Program-made: the position numbers and the translations under genes
NCBI GenBank assembly: GCA_000526435.1
Contig: JAGB01000003.1
Span: forward strand, 1 to 64,000
DNA from: Caldicoprobacter oshimai DSM 21659
Lineage (GTDB): Bacteria; Bacillota; Clostridia; Caldicoprobacterales; Caldicoprobacteraceae
Reading direction: 5' to 3'
DNA: 64,000 nt
The notes under the pieces: generated by a model
What the model saw: the letters and a program-made list of their open reading frames with translations, nothing else
Told to the model about the DNA's origin: nothing
The model's database searches: none
Shown: positions 47,379-57,001 of the stretch, piece by piece
Position numbering within the stretch: the stretch's first letter is position 1
Layout of the letters: each line of letters starts with the position of its first letter

Positions 47379-48242
47379 ATGGATACATTAATTCACAAGG
47401 CCAACATCTTAACCGAGGCCTTGCCTTATATACAGCAGCTCAGCGGCAAAACCGTTGTTATAAAGTACGGCGGAAATGCCATGATAAGCGACGACATAAG
47501 CCGTACCATCATGCAGGATATCACCCTTCTCAAATACGTGGGAGTAAACCCAATTGTGGTGCACGGCGGTGGGCCCGAGATCACCAAAATGCTTGAGGCT
47601 TTAAACATCCCATCGAAATTTTACAAGGGACTGCGCATTACAACAAAGGAAGCCATGGAAGTAGTGCAAATGGTACTGACGGGAAAGATCAACAAGGATA
47701 TAGTATCCCAGCTCAATTTCCTGGGGGGCAAAGCCATAGGCCTGTGCGGGAAAGATGCTAACCTAATAGAAGTAGAGCCCATGGAACCCATAGATGGAGT
47801 AGACCTGGGCTATGTGGGGAAGATCAAAAATATAAACTGCAAAGTGCTGGAGATACTGGCAAGGGATGAGTACATCCCCGTAATTGCCCCCATAGGCGTA
47901 GGCCCTGACGGGCACAGCTACAATATAAACGCCGATACGGTAGCGGGAGAGGTGGCTGCGGCTCTAAAAGCCGAAAAGCTGATATTTCTCACCGACGTCG
48001 ATGGGATAAGGAAAGACCCACAAGACCCCGAATCAGTCATATCGGTCATAACGGTAGAAGAGGTGTACGACCTGATAGACAAGGGTATAATCACCGGCGG
48101 CATGATACCAAAGGTAAAGGGGTGCATAAAGAGCATTGAGCGGGGCGTCAAACGCACTCACATAGTCAACGGCACCATCCCCCACCCTATCCTTCTTGAG
48201 ATATTCACCGATAAAGGGATTGGCACCATGGTGACGCGGTAA
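47379..48242 (+). CDS. argB: acetylglutamate kinase
   Basis: 287 residues. It phosphorylates N-acetylglutamate, the second arginine step. The amino-acid-kinase fold shows [54 protein letters not shown] and [11 protein letters not shown]. The N-terminal helix ([17 protein letters not shown]) is of the kind found in arginine-inhibited hexameric enzymes, so feedback inhibition is likely. GGGGAGAGG precedes the ATG. A strong terminator follows at once, so the operon is only argC-argB here. Confidence 0.96.
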   Translation: MDTLIHKANILTEALPYIQQLSGKTVVIKYGGNAMISDDISRTIMQDITLLKYVGVNPIVVHGGGPEITKMLEALNIPSKFYKGLRITTKEAMEVVQMVLTGKINKDIVSQLNFLGGKAIGLCGKDANLIEVEPMEPIDGVDLGYVGKIKNINCKVLEILARDEYIPVIAPIGVGPDGHSYNINADTVAGEVAAALKAEKLIFLTDVDGIRKDPQDPESVISVITVEEVYDLIDKGIITGGMIPKVKGCIKSIERGVKRTHIVNGTIPHPILLEIFTDKGIGTMVTR

Positions 48243-48260
48243 AATTCAGAAATCCATCAA

Positions 48261-48288
48261 AAGCAGTCATTGCAATGACTGCTTTTTT
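48261..48288 (+). terminator. terminator of argCB
   Basis: Perfect 11-bp stem AAGCAGTCATT / AATGACTGCTT with a 2-base loop, then T4. Confidence 0.92.
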
Positions 48289-48378
48289 GCTATATCCTAT
48301 TTAGAGAAAAACTTAAGTGCCGTATTAATCTTAAACTTTTGCACATAGCCGGTACCAAATCGATTTGACGAAATGCTA

Positions 48379-48407
48379 TTGTAATATCTTTACTTTGCTA
48401 TTATAAT
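48379..48407 (+). promoter_or_regulatory. promoter of the alpha-mannosidase gene
   Basis: TTGTAA (48379-48384), 17 bases, TATAAT (48402-48407). The leader to the ATG at 48587 is about 170 bases and shows no recognised element; the rest of the 48289-48586 interval is featureless. Confidence 0.55.
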
Positions 48408-48586
48408 TTAACTTAGCTATCTAATTCTAGATGTTGCAGTATCTCTCCACCAGCAATCCCTCATTTTAAACACGAAACGTGGAAACAGCCGAAGCAAACA
48501 TTTAACTAAACCGTTGGTAGGCCATATTCCTAAAATCGTCTGGGATGGTAAACACAAATAAAAAAGTCAGATGAGGTGATATCATC

Positions 48587-51500
48587 ATGTCTTTAAGTCC
48601 TGAATGGAGACACAGGATACTGAGCTGGAAAAACGAGCTCACCCGTCATTTCTACATACCCCTAGGTGAAGTTGAGTGGGAAGGGTTTACCACAAAGCAG
48701 CAGCTCACCTACAGGGAAGCGTTAAAAGGAAACTTTTCTCCCATGCCACAGGGTACAAGATGGGGTGCAAAGTGGGAATACGGTTGGTTCAGGAGCACTA
48801 TAACCCTGCCAGATGAAGCAGCAGGCAAACGCATCGTGCTGAAAGTCGACGTTGGTGGAGAAAGCGCCATATATGTGAATGGCAAGAACGCAGGAGCAAA
48901 AGACAATGAACACCACGAGGTCACATTGACCATGAACGGGGTTCCGGGGCAACAGTATGAGATACTGGTAGAGGCTTATGCCGGTCACGGCCCCAGAGTA
49001 GCCAGCGTAGGCCCTACACCGCCGGGACGCATCACCGTTCCCGAACCCGGCCCTACCCAAGCTGTAGTGGGAAAGAGCACCTATGGCATCTGGGAGGAAG
49101 AGGTCTACCAGCTGAGGCTTGATGTGCAAACCCTGTTTGAGGTCCGCGAAAACCTGGATCCCAATTCATTGAGGGTGGCCGAAATCGACGCCGGCCTTAA
49201 AGACTTTACTTTAATAGTAGACTTTGAATTGCCATATGAGGAAATGATGAAAACCATTCGCGCCGGAAGGGAGCGTTTAAAACCCCTTTTAGAGTGCGTT
49301 AACGGCTCTACTGCTCCCATCATGTTTGCATTCGGGCATTCACACATAGATGTGGCCTGGCTGTGGCCGCTGGCCGAAACCGAGAGAAAATGTGCCCGTA
49401 CCTTTGCAACCCAGCTGGCTTTAATGGAAGAATATCCGGAATACAAGTTCTTGCAGAGTCAGCCTCACCTTTACATGATGGTGAAGCAGCGCTATCCTGA
49501 GCTTTACGAAAGGATCAAGGAAGCCGTCAAAAGGGGTCAGTTCATCCCGGAAGGCGGAATGTGGGTTGAGGCCGACACCAACATATCCGGCGGCGAAAGC
49601 CTGATCAGGCAGTTCATACACGGGAAACGCTTTTTCAAAGAGGAGTTCGGCATAGACAGCCAGCTGTGCTGGCTCCCCGACGTATTTGGCTATTCAGCCG
49701 CTCTCCCTCAGATCATGAAAGGATGTGGCATCAAATATTTTTCTACCCAAAAGATATTCTGGGGCGCATACACCGGCGGTGAACCGTTCCCCTACAACAC
49801 CTTCATATGGGAAGGAATAGATGGCTCTGAGATTTTGGTGCACCTGCACAACGACTACAACTCCCATACCAACCCGGCTACGCTGATTCAGCGCTGGAAC
49901 GAGCGCGTCCAGAAGGATGGGATATCCACGCGCCTGCTTCCATTCGGCCATGGAGATGGCGGCGGTGGCCCAACGCGCGACCACCTGGAATACTTAAGGC
50001 GGTGCAAGGACCTGGAAGGAGTACCCAGGACAAAGATATGCCACCCATTGGAATTCTTCCACGACCTTGAAAAGCGAGGGTTCCCCGAAAACAGGTATGT
50101 GGGTGAACTTTACTTCCAGGCACACCGCGGCACTTACACTTCCCAAGCCAGGACCAAGAGAGGCAACCGCAAGAGCGAAATAGCCCTCAGGGAAGCTGAG
50201 ATATGGGGAGCAACCGCCAGAGCGCTTAAAGGATACGCCTTCCCGCTTCAAACCGTGGACCAGGCATGGAAGACCGTGCTGCTCAACCAGTTCCACGACA
50301 TCTTGCCGGGTTCATCCATCCAAAGGGTATATGAGGAAGCCGAAGCAGATTATGAAAGGGTAATCTCCACCGCCAAAAAGATAGCAGAAGAGGCCGCTTC
50401 CAGCCTGTTGGAACGAGCATCGGAAAAGGCAATTACGGTATTCAATTCCCTCTCATGGAATAGGACTGCCATAGTGCCACTGCCCAAGGAATTTAAAGGC
50501 GCTGTGCTGGCCGACGGGCAGCCCTTGCCGGTTCAGCAATCTGACGATGGCCTGCTAGCCGAGGTCGAAGTGCCCTCCTGCGGATGGATTACCCTGTATC
50601 CCGGAAATGGGAAGGCAATCGAAAGTGCCCTCAAGGTTACCCCGCATTCGATGGAGAACGAGTTTTTGCGCATAGAGTTCAACGATAAAGGCGAAATAGT
50701 GAGCATATTTGATAAAGAGGCTGACCGCGAGCTTGCCGCCGGGCCTTGTAACAGTTTCAAGATGTACAAGGACGTTCCCAGCCACTGGGATGCATGGGAT
50801 ATCGACAGCATGTATAGCTTAACGCCGGTTGAGCTGAATGAGCCCGCTTCGTTTGAGGTGGTATCCCAAGGCCCTCTGATGGCCATTCTCAGGGTCAAAA
50901 GGAAGTTGCACAATTCCCTCATGACCCAGGACATCATCTTGCGGCGCAACAGCAGGCGTGTGGACTTTGTGACCACAATTGACTGGCAGGAATCCCACAA
51001 GCTGCTGAAAGTGGCCTTTCCGGTAAATATTCATACAAACGAGGGCGTACACGAAATACAGTTTGGCCACTTGAAACGCCCCAACCACAAATCGCGGCCG
51101 TTTGATGCTGACCGATTTGAGGTGTGCAACCATAAATGGACGGCCCTTATGGAAGAAAACCGTGGGTTTGCAGTGTTAAACGACTGCAAATACGGAGTAA
51201 ACACCCTAGGCAACAGCATCAACCTGACGCTCCTTAGGGCACCGCTGGCACCCGACATGAACGCCGACAAGGGCATCCAGCACTTTACCTATTCGTTCTA
51301 TGCATGGAACGGTAGCTTTGCGAAAAGCGACGCAATCCGCGAGGCATATGACCTCAACTGTCCTGTGATGGTGGTCAACGGCGCCGCTGAAAAGTCTGCT
51401 TCGCTATTCTCGCTGGACGCCGCCAATATAATCCTTGAAACCGTTAAGGTGCCCGAAGATGGCTCAAATGATATAATACTGCGGCTGTACGAATCCAAAC

Positions 51501-51676
51501 GCACGGCCACGCGTTGCACCCTGTCGGTAGCATTCCCCATTGCAGGAGCCGAACAAACCGACATGCTCGAAAATACCGAAAAAGAGCTGGTAGTCCGGGA
51601 CAACAATATAGAACTGGACTTCAGGCCCTTTGAAATCAAAACCGTACGCTTAAAGGTGTCCAAAGCGGAGCAATGA
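48587..51676 (+). CDS. alpha-mannosidase, glycoside hydrolase family 38
   Basis: 1029 residues, typical of bacterial class II cytosolic alpha-mannosidases. The GH38 core (about 245-520) opens with FGHSHIDVAWLWPL (metal ligands H251, H253-region and D255) and has the nucleophile D365 in WLPDVFGYSAALPQ and a late NQFHDILPGSS metal site. Middle and C-terminal beta domains follow (FNSLSWNRTAIVPLP, RAPLAPDMNADKGIQHF). There is no signal peptide, so it acts on mannosides after import. GAGGTGATATCATC precedes the ATG. No transporter is adjacent; the solitary sugar ATPase lies 2.7 kb away. Confidence 0.95.
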   Translation: MSLSPEWRHRILSWKNELTRHFYIPLGEVEWEGFTTKQQLTYREALKGNFSPMPQGTRWGAKWEYGWFRSTITLPDEAAGKRIVLKVDVGGESAIYVNGKNAGAKDNEHHEVTLTMNGVPGQQYEILVEAYAGHGPRVASVGPTPPGRITVPEPGPTQAVVGKSTYGIWEEEVYQLRLDVQTLFEVRENLDPNSLRVAEIDAGLKDFTLIVDFELPYEEMMKTIRAGRERLKPLLECVNGSTAPIMFAFGHSHIDVAWLWPLAETERKCARTFATQLALMEEYPEYKFLQSQPHLYMMVKQRYPELYERIKEAVKRGQFIPEGGMWVEADTNISGGESLIRQFIHGKRFFKEEFGIDSQLCWLPDVFGYSAALPQIMKGCGIKYFSTQKIFWGAYTGGEPFPYNTFIWEGIDGSEILVHLHNDYNSHTNPATLIQRWNERVQKDGISTRLLPFGHGDGGGGPTRDHLEYLRRCKDLEGVPRTKICHPLEFFHDLEKRGFPENRYVGELYFQAHRGTYTSQARTKRGNRKSEIALREAEIWGATARALKGYAFPLQTVDQAWKTVLLNQFHDILPGSSIQRVYEEAEADYERVISTAKKIAEEAASSLLERASEKAITVFNSLSWNRTAIVPLPKEFKGAVLADGQPLPVQQSDDGLLAEVEVPSCGWITLYPGNGKAIESALKVTPHSMENEFLRIEFNDKGEIVSIFDKEADRELAAGPCNSFKMYKDVPSHWDAWDIDSMYSLTPVELNEPASFEVVSQGPLMAILRVKRKLHNSLMTQDIILRRNSRRVDFVTTIDWQESHKLLKVAFPVNIHTNEGVHEIQFGHLKRPNHKSRPFDADRFEVCNHKWTALMEENRGFAVLNDCKYGVNTLGNSINLTLLRAPLAPDMNADKGIQHFTYSFYAWNGSFAKSDAIREAYDLNCPVMVVNGAAEKSASLFSLDAANIILETVKVPEDGSNDIILRLYESKRTATRCTLSVAFPIAGAEQTDMLENTEKELVVRDNNIELDFRPFEIKTVRLKVSKAEQ

Positions 51677-51779
51677 CGAATGTATAAAGCGGGATATGAA
51701 CTGTCCGGTTTTTCGCAATACAAAGTATTAAAAACATATATAGGGCGGTTTATAAAACAGCACCACCGTTAATCAGACA

Positions 51780-51820
51780 AAAAGAGAGGGGACATGAGCT
51801 GTTTAGAATCCCCTCTCTTT
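51780..51820. terminator. bidirectional terminator between mannosidase and ferredoxin genes
   Basis: AAAGAGAGGGGA pairs with TCCCCTCTCTTT (12 bp) around a 16-base loop, with T runs on both sides. It serves the converging genes at 51676 and 51870. Confidence 0.88.
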
Positions 51821-51869
51821 TTATGCAAATTTTCCCGAGCTTATATATCACCCTGTCAGACAGGCTGCA

Positions 51870-52064
51870 CTATGCGTGTTTAATGGCCCCTGTTGGACAC
51901 CTGTCCATGGCTTCCTGCACGTCCTGTTCCAGCTCGGCCGGTACATCGGTGGCTATGGCTTCTGCCTTATCATCGGCATTCCAGTGGAATACCTCCCCAC
52001 ATGTGCTGATACACAGCCCACAGCTTATACAAAGGTCCTGATCAACGGTTACCTTCAACTTCAT
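51870..52064 (-). CDS. single-cluster [4Fe-4S] ferredoxin
   Basis: 64 residues. Cluster ligands lie in CISCGLC (C12-x2-C15-x2-C18) with the distant C56 in RCPTGAI; an extra C22 is near the first group. The second cluster motif of clostridial ferredoxins is missing, as in the Thermotoga-type ferredoxins. It is a small cytoplasmic electron carrier. AGGAGG stands very close to the ATG. Monocistronic. Confidence 0.92.
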   Translation of the reverse strand: MKLKVTVDQDLCISCGLCISTCGEVFHWNADDKAEAIATDVPAELEQDVQEAMDRCPTGAIKHA

Positions 52065-52283
52065 TCCTCCTCTTCATCATTTTGTTGAAATTCCCTATAT
52101 ATTTTTCCCATAAGTCCCTATTTTGATTTATACTTTTTAAAGGCGGCGGGTGTCCATATATAAAAATATATATACTTAAAATACAGATCAACGGATTATA
52201 TTTTTAACTGTTGTTATTCTGTGATAATGTCATATTGAAATTATTCTGATATAATGTCATACATGAGAGAGGAGATATTCAAC

Positions 52284-53627
52284 ATGACACAAAAAGAAAT
52301 GACCCGTTTAAGAGTCATAAATCAAACAATTGATAAAGTTATAACCATCAGAGAAGCTGCTGAGCTTCTAAACCTCAGTGAACGCCAAGTAATAAGGTCG
52401 AAAAAGGGGGTTTTGAAAGAAGGACCTGCGTTCATCATCCACAAAAACAGAGGTCGAAAGCCCCAGCATGCTCTCTCTGATGAACTTAAAAACACCATCA
52501 TTAACCTTAAAAAAAGCGAAAAATACTGTGACGTAAACTTCAACCATTTCGTCGACTTACTTATGGAAAATGAAAACATTAAAGTAAGTTATTCCTCTGT
52601 ATACAGAATTCTAACAAAAGAAGGTATTAGCAGCCCTAGAAAACACCGTAAACGTAAAGCCCACCACAGAAGAAAAAGGATGCCCCAGAAAGGTATGCTC
52701 GTCCAAATAGATGCTTCTAAACACGATTGGATAGATGGACTTCCACCTTTTACCCTCCACGGGGCTATTGATGATGCCACAGGCGAAATACTCGCTCTAT
52801 TCTTCACTCAACAAGAGTGTATTGAAGGATACTTTGAAATCATACGTCAAATAATCACTAATCATGGCGTTCCCTTAAGCCTGTACTCTGACCGCCATAC
52901 CATCTTCGTCTCTCCCAATGATGGTAAACTTTCTATCGAAGAACAACTTGCAGGAAAAACAGTTAGCCTTACACAGTTCGGCAGAGCTATGGAAGAACTC
53001 GGCATCAATATAATCAAAGCCAGATCCCCTCAGGCTAAAGGGCGTGTCGAAAAACTCTGGGATACTCTTCAGGATAGGTTGAAAGCCGAACTTAAAATCT
53101 ATGGTATCAATTCAATTGAGGCTGCTAATGCTTTTTTACCCAGATTTATTCAATCCTACAACAAAAGATTCGGGGTTGAGCCTGAAAACCCACAGCCTGC
53201 GTTCAGGCCTCTTGACCCTGCTATCAACCTCGACTATATCCTGTGCATCAAGGAACGTCGCACCATCATCGAAGGCTCTGCCTTCTCATACAAGGGGAAA
53301 TATTATCAACTGGTCAAGGACGGCAAAAAAGTCCCTGCTATGCCCAAAGCTAAACTTACCGTCCTATTCAGCCCTAAAATAGGCGTAAAAGCTTTCTATG
53401 CCGGTACGATATATGATACCCTAATACTCGAAGAACGACCTAAAAAACAAGCTTTACAGCAGTCTGAGCATAAATCAGAGAAAAAGCATAATCCCGTAAA
53501 ACCGGCTCCTGACCACCCATGGAAACAACAGGCTCAAAAAAGGCCTAGAATCTCTTACGAAGAAACTGATCGCGAGATCCTTGAGATGCTAGACCAGCTG
53601 TTTAATTCCACACGAGCTTGGGCATAG
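52284..53627 (+). CDS. DDE (rve-type) transposase of an IS1202/ISNCY-like element
   Basis: About 447 residues, intact. An N-terminal helix-turn-helix (IREAAELLNLSERQVIRSKK) and a second one (YSSVYRILTKEGISSPRKHRK) are followed by the integrase-like catalytic domain: Asp in MLVQIDASKHDW, Asp in LYSDRHTIFVSP, Glu in AKGRVEKLWDTLQ. A beta-rich C-terminal domain (KAFYAGTIYDTLIL) and basic tail complete it. The ATG at 52284 follows GAGAGGAG and suits the family better than the two upstream in-frame ATGs, which overlap the left-end repeats. Confidence 0.92.
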   Translation: MTQKEMTRLRVINQTIDKVITIREAAELLNLSERQVIRSKKGVLKEGPAFIIHKNRGRKPQHALSDELKNTIINLKKSEKYCDVNFNHFVDLLMENENIKVSYSSVYRILTKEGISSPRKHRKRKAHHRRKRMPQKGMLVQIDASKHDWIDGLPPFTLHGAIDDATGEILALFFTQQECIEGYFEIIRQIITNHGVPLSLYSDRHTIFVSPNDGKLSIEEQLAGKTVSLTQFGRAMEELGINIIKARSPQAKGRVEKLWDTLQDRLKAELKIYGINSIEAANAFLPRFIQSYNKRFGVEPENPQPAFRPLDPAINLDYILCIKERRTIIEGSAFSYKGKYYQLVKDGKKVPAMPKAKLTVLFSPKIGVKAFYAGTIYDTLILEERPKKQALQQSEHKSEKKHNPVKPAPDHPWKQQAQKRPRISYEETDREILEMLDQLFNSTRAWA

Positions 53628-53732
53628 CATTTTTATCTATCGCTTCTCCTATAGATTATCATACAAGCTTTGATAATATTTATCAAGGCCTAGTTTCTTA
53701 TTGCCTTTTTTGCCCCCATAATATAGTATTAA

Positions 53733-53890
53733 AAAGCCCTAGACTCAGAGTGCATGTCAAGTGGACCGTGGAATAAGTTGGAGTGACCCTAGAGCTTTGC
53801 TGCTTATGCCGCGAAAGCCACTTGACATGCACCCCCTTGGGTAAGCTTTTGCCTATGCCGGTGGGTGTATTACACCCACCGGCCTGCCTA
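53733..53890. ncRNA. structured RNA candidate in the tail of the 52-54 kb element
   Basis: A perfect 15-bp outer stem GTGCATGTCAAGTGG (53750-53764) / CCACTTGACATGCAC (53818-53832) continues inward as CGTGG/CCGCG (one G-T) and ATAAG/CTTAT, giving a rod of about 25 bp with a 25-base apical region. A second hairpin GCCGGTGGGTG / CACCCACCGGC (11 bp, 5-base loop, 53857-53883) follows. The stretch is GC-rich against an AT-rich background and has no T tail. A 68-codon minus-strand frame crosses it but looks like chance. Strand is undetermined. Role unknown. Confidence 0.55.
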
Positions 53891-54122
53891 GCGGCGAGCG
53901 TCAAAATTTCTAATAGCTTTGCTATAAATTATCTCTGTAATATTTTTTAAAACCCATAGTTGACATTTTTACTGAATAAAATTATCCTTTTTGAGGTGAC
54001 ATTTTCACAGACTATTGACACGGATTATATTTTTAACTTACAATTATTGTTACGTTATATGTGTAAATGATTTATGCTTTTCAAATTTGACGTCTTGCTT
54101 TAATTTACCGCAAAAATTGTGG

Positions 54123-54128
54123 TATAAT
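54123..54128 (+). promoter_or_regulatory. extended -10 promoter of the aminomutase gene
   Basis: TGGTATAAT with a poor -35. The leader to the ATG at 54211 is about 75 bases. The promoter lies 85 bases past the IS target repeat, so the insertion did not remove it. Confidence 0.5.
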
Positions 54129-54210
54129 AATTATAAATTCCTTTTTCCATTCTATTTGTCAATTTATGAATCATTTTAGACTATTTTTAAGAGGAGAGGT
54201 GATGAAGTAG

Positions 54211-55509
54211 ATGCAGAAAGCAGACAGAAGGGAGATAGCACTAAAACGAGCACAGGAACTCAAAGGAAAAATCAGAGATTATATCGAAGCAAAAGCAAAA
54301 ATCCCAAAAGGGCTGGAAATGCAAAGCCGGTTTGAAGAGAACAAACGAAAGCTGCTTAAGATATTAAACGCTGCTGAAGATAACTGGAATGATTGGCATT
54401 GGCAGCTTAAAAACATGATCAAAGACGTGGACGTTCTAAGCCAATTTATAGAATTGGACGAAGAAGACAAAAGGATATTCAAAAAACTCTCCAGCCTTTA
54501 CCGATGGGCCGTTTCACCCTATTATGCCAGCCTCATGGATGCCAAGGACCCATTTGACCCAATCAGATTGATGGGCCTTCCCTCGGCAGCTGAGCTGGTC
54601 TACGACATCGGAGAGATGGACCCCATGCGCGAAGAGTACACCAATCCTGCCGGCTGCATTACACGGCGTTATCCTGATAGATTGATAATAAACGTCACAA
54701 ACCGATGTGCTAACTTCTGCCGTTTTTGCCAGCGGCGCCGTAACATCGGGCAGATGGACAGAAATCAGCCCAAATCCGTGATACAGGAATCAATAGAATA
54801 TATAAAACAAAATCCTGAAATCCGGGATGTTCTAATAACAGGCGGTGATGCCCTGCTGCTTGAAGACCATGAGTTGGAATGGATCATCAGCCAGGTGAGG
54901 GCCATACCCCACGTTGAGATAATCCGCATAGGCACCAGAAGCCTTGTAACTTTACCCATGCGAATCACGCCCCAACTGTGTAAAATGCTAAAGAAATATC
55001 ATCCTATTTATGTAAATACTCATTTTAACCACCCCAAGGAAGTTACGGAGGATGCAAAACGAGCGGCAGAAATGTTAGCCGACAGCGGGATACCCATTGG
55101 TAACCAGATGGTACTCCTAAACGGAGTAAACAACGATAAACACGTAGTCATGTGCCTAAATCATGAACTGTTGAAGATACGGATTAAACCCTACTACATC
55201 TTCCATCCGAAACAGGTGAGGGGCACCATGCATTTCCAGTGCTCCATCGACGAAGGGATGGAGATCATGGAGCACCTCAGAGGAAATACTTCAGGCCTGG
55301 CCATTCCAACCTATATAGTCAACGCCCCCGGCGGTTTGGGGAAAACTCCCATATTGCCCACCTATCTCATCTCACGGGGACCTGGTTATGTAGTATTACG
55401 CACATGGGAGGGCGAAATCGTAAAATGTAGAAATTTACCTTCTAAGGACATCAAAACTATTATAAAAGAAAGCAAACAGCAGGGACAAAGCAAAGGAGTA
55501 GCCGGCTGA
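54211..55509 (+). CDS. eam: glutamate 2,3-aminomutase (radical SAM, PLP)
   Basis: 432 residues of the lysine 2,3-aminomutase family. The radical-SAM cluster motif is CANFCRFC (C166, C170, C173), and the PLP lysine is K378 in NAPGGLGKTP. The two aspartates that hold the lysine side chain in lysine 2,3-aminomutase are replaced: K334 in FHPKQVRG and N371 in IVNAPGG. Lys and Asn at these places mark glutamate 2,3-aminomutase, which makes beta-glutamate, an osmolyte in anaerobes. The leader AGGAGAGGTGATGAAGTAG gives the ribosome site. It stands alone; a weak CCGGC/GCCGG hairpin covers the stop. Confidence 0.88.
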   Translation: MQKADRREIALKRAQELKGKIRDYIEAKAKIPKGLEMQSRFEENKRKLLKILNAAEDNWNDWHWQLKNMIKDVDVLSQFIELDEEDKRIFKKLSSLYRWAVSPYYASLMDAKDPFDPIRLMGLPSAAELVYDIGEMDPMREEYTNPAGCITRRYPDRLIINVTNRCANFCRFCQRRRNIGQMDRNQPKSVIQESIEYIKQNPEIRDVLITGGDALLLEDHELEWIISQVRAIPHVEIIRIGTRSLVTLPMRITPQLCKMLKKYHPIYVNTHFNHPKEVTEDAKRAAEMLADSGIPIGNQMVLLNGVNNDKHVVMCLNHELLKIRIKPYYIFHPKQVRGTMHFQCSIDEGMEIMEHLRGNTSGLAIPTYIVNAPGGLGKTPILPTYLISRGPGYVVLRTWEGEIVKCRNLPSKDIKTIIKESKQQGQSKGVAG

Positions 55510-55882
55510 TGCCGGTTATTCCGCACTTCTCCGCTGTTTACAGCCTTACTATCTCCATTTTCACGTATGCCATACAATTTATAACTTTAAAAATAAATTA
55601 TTAAAGCGTACCATATCAACAATAAGTATAAAAATTATATGATTGTTAAAATTTTCGAACATTAGGAAACATAATAGGATGCCATAGCGCTTTTACGGCA
55701 AAATCAAAGCTTGAAAAGTTAATTATACACTGTGTTATAAGTAATTGGTACAATAAAATAAAAGCTAGATTGTAACCACAATTTGCACCGCAATTTATAT
55801 ATAAAAGGAATTTTCCCTATTATGCACAACAGCCACATATGGACTTCAAATTTTAAGTATAAAACCAGAAAGGAGCATTAAA
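55510..55882. other. non-coding interval upstream of the ZIP transporter gene
   Basis: 373 AT-rich bases without a reading frame. The only signal I see is a weak promoter candidate TTGAAA (55711-55716), 18 bases, TTATAA (55735-55740). No metal-repressor palindrome or riboswitch is recognised. Confidence 0.4.
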
Positions 55883-56665
55883 ATGACAGATTGGCTATCC
55901 CAACACAACCTCACCTTAATTGGAATGATATCCAGCATAGTAGCCGGATTGGGCACCGGAATAGGAGCCATACCAGTTTTCTTCACGCGAAAGATCTCCG
56001 ATAAAACCATAAACGGGATGCTGGGATTTGCAGCGGGGGTGATGCTGGCTGCCACATCCTTCAGCCTGGTGGTACCCGCCATAGAAAAGAGCGGCGGAGG
56101 CATCAAGGGAGCGGCTACCGCTTTGATAGGCATTATACTGGGCGGCCTGTTCCTGGATTACATAGACAAGGCCCTGCCACACTTTCACACGGTGGCAGGC
56201 ATGGAGGGCAGGAAAAAAAATTTGAGCCGGATATGGCTGTTCATAATCGCCATCACGATACACAATTTTCCAGAAGGGCTGGCGGTAGGTGCAGGATTTG
56301 GCGATTTTGACTATGCCAACGGATTTGCCCTCACCATAGGGATCGGCATACAGAATATGCCTGAAGGATTGGCCGTAGCCATGGCTCTGGCCACCCAGGA
56401 AAACTCCTCACTAGGCAAGGCCTTTTGGGTGGCACTTCTGACAGGACTGGTAGAACCCGTAGGCGCAATCGTGGGCTTGGCGCTGACCCAGCTGGCACGG
56501 CCCATCTTGCCGCTTACATTGGCATTTGCAGCCGGCGCCATGCTGTTTGTAATCAGCGATGAAATCATACCTGAGACCCACAAGCGAGGTTCACAGAGGA
56601 TTGCCACGTACGGTGTGCTTATAGGTTTTGCCGTCATGTTGATTTTGGACACTCTTATAGGATAA
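55883..56665 (+). CDS. ZIP-family metal transporter (ZupT/GufA-like)
   Basis: 260 residues with eight helices. The metal sites are in TM4 (HNFPEGLAVGAGFGDF) and TM5 (QNMPEGLAVAMAL, Gln in place of the usual second His) and the later LVEPVGAIVG. It imports zinc, iron or other divalent metals. AAAGGAGC precedes the ATG. The His-to-Gln change in TM5 is common in the GufA branch. No metal regulator is adjacent. Confidence 0.92.
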   Translation: MTDWLSQHNLTLIGMISSIVAGLGTGIGAIPVFFTRKISDKTINGMLGFAAGVMLAATSFSLVVPAIEKSGGGIKGAATALIGIILGGLFLDYIDKALPHFHTVAGMEGRKKNLSRIWLFIIAITIHNFPEGLAVGAGFGDFDYANGFALTIGIGIQNMPEGLAVAMALATQENSSLGKAFWVALLTGLVEPVGAIVGLALTQLARPILPLTLAFAAGAMLFVISDEIIPETHKRGSQRIATYGVLIGFAVMLILDTLIG

Positions 56666-56712
56666 AGTAGAAGTTGATTTTTTACTTTTGCACTACTAGA
56701 GGTGAACCCTGG

Positions 56713-57000
56713 ATGGTGATCGGCGTGTGCAAAATAAACCTCCTCATAGGCGAAGCGTTTTCATTAAAAGAAAAAAGGCGCATACTCAAAAGCCTCATAG
56801 AGCGCCTCAAAAGCCGGTTCAACGCCTCAATCGCAGAGATAGGGCTAAATGACAAATGGCAAAGCGCCGTCATCGGTATAGCATGCGTCTCCAACGAAGG
56901 AGGGCACATAGACAGCACGCTGGCCAGCATCATAGAATTTGTTGAAAATGACGGCCGGGTCATCATAACTGATTACAACACCGAAAAGATATACGTATAA
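56713..57000 (+). CDS. DUF503 (YlxP-like) protein
   Basis: 95 residues, the family length. MVIGVCKINLLIGEAFSLKE and KRRILKSLIERLKSRFNASIAEI are diagnostic. YlxP lies in the nusA-infB-rbfA operon in many Firmicutes and probably takes part in ribosome maturation; here it is on its own. The ATG at 56713 follows GAGGTGAACCCTGG; the in-frame ATG 39 bases upstream adds residues foreign to the family. Its stop is one base from the stop of the converging nfeD gene. Confidence 0.88.
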   Translation: MVIGVCKINLLIGEAFSLKEKRRILKSLIERLKSRFNASIAEIGLNDKWQSAVIGIACVSNEGGHIDSTLASIIEFVENDGRVIITDYNTEKIYV

Positions 57001-57001
57001 G

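Larger units (their letters stand above)
52191..54038 (+). mobile_element. IS1202/ISNCY-like insertion sequence (52210-54019) with 19-bp target duplication
   Basis: ACGGATTATATTTTTAACT occurs exactly at 52191-52209 and 54020-54038. Between the copies the ends are inverted: TATTCTGTGATAATGTCA on the left and TAGTCTGTGAAAATGTCA read inward from the right. Sub-repeats of the TTCTG..ATAATGTCA type recur at 52242 and near 53965. The element is 1810 bp, with an intact rve-type transposase and a structured 380-base tail. Long target duplications are known for IS1202-like elements. Exact duplication and an intact gene indicate a recent insertion. Confidence 0.88.

Noticed and set aside
53698-53904. 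68-codon minus-strand frame in the tail of the 52-54 kb element
   Set aside because: It lies wholly within the hairpins, where palindromes force open frames; there is no ribosome site and the predicted protein has no features.
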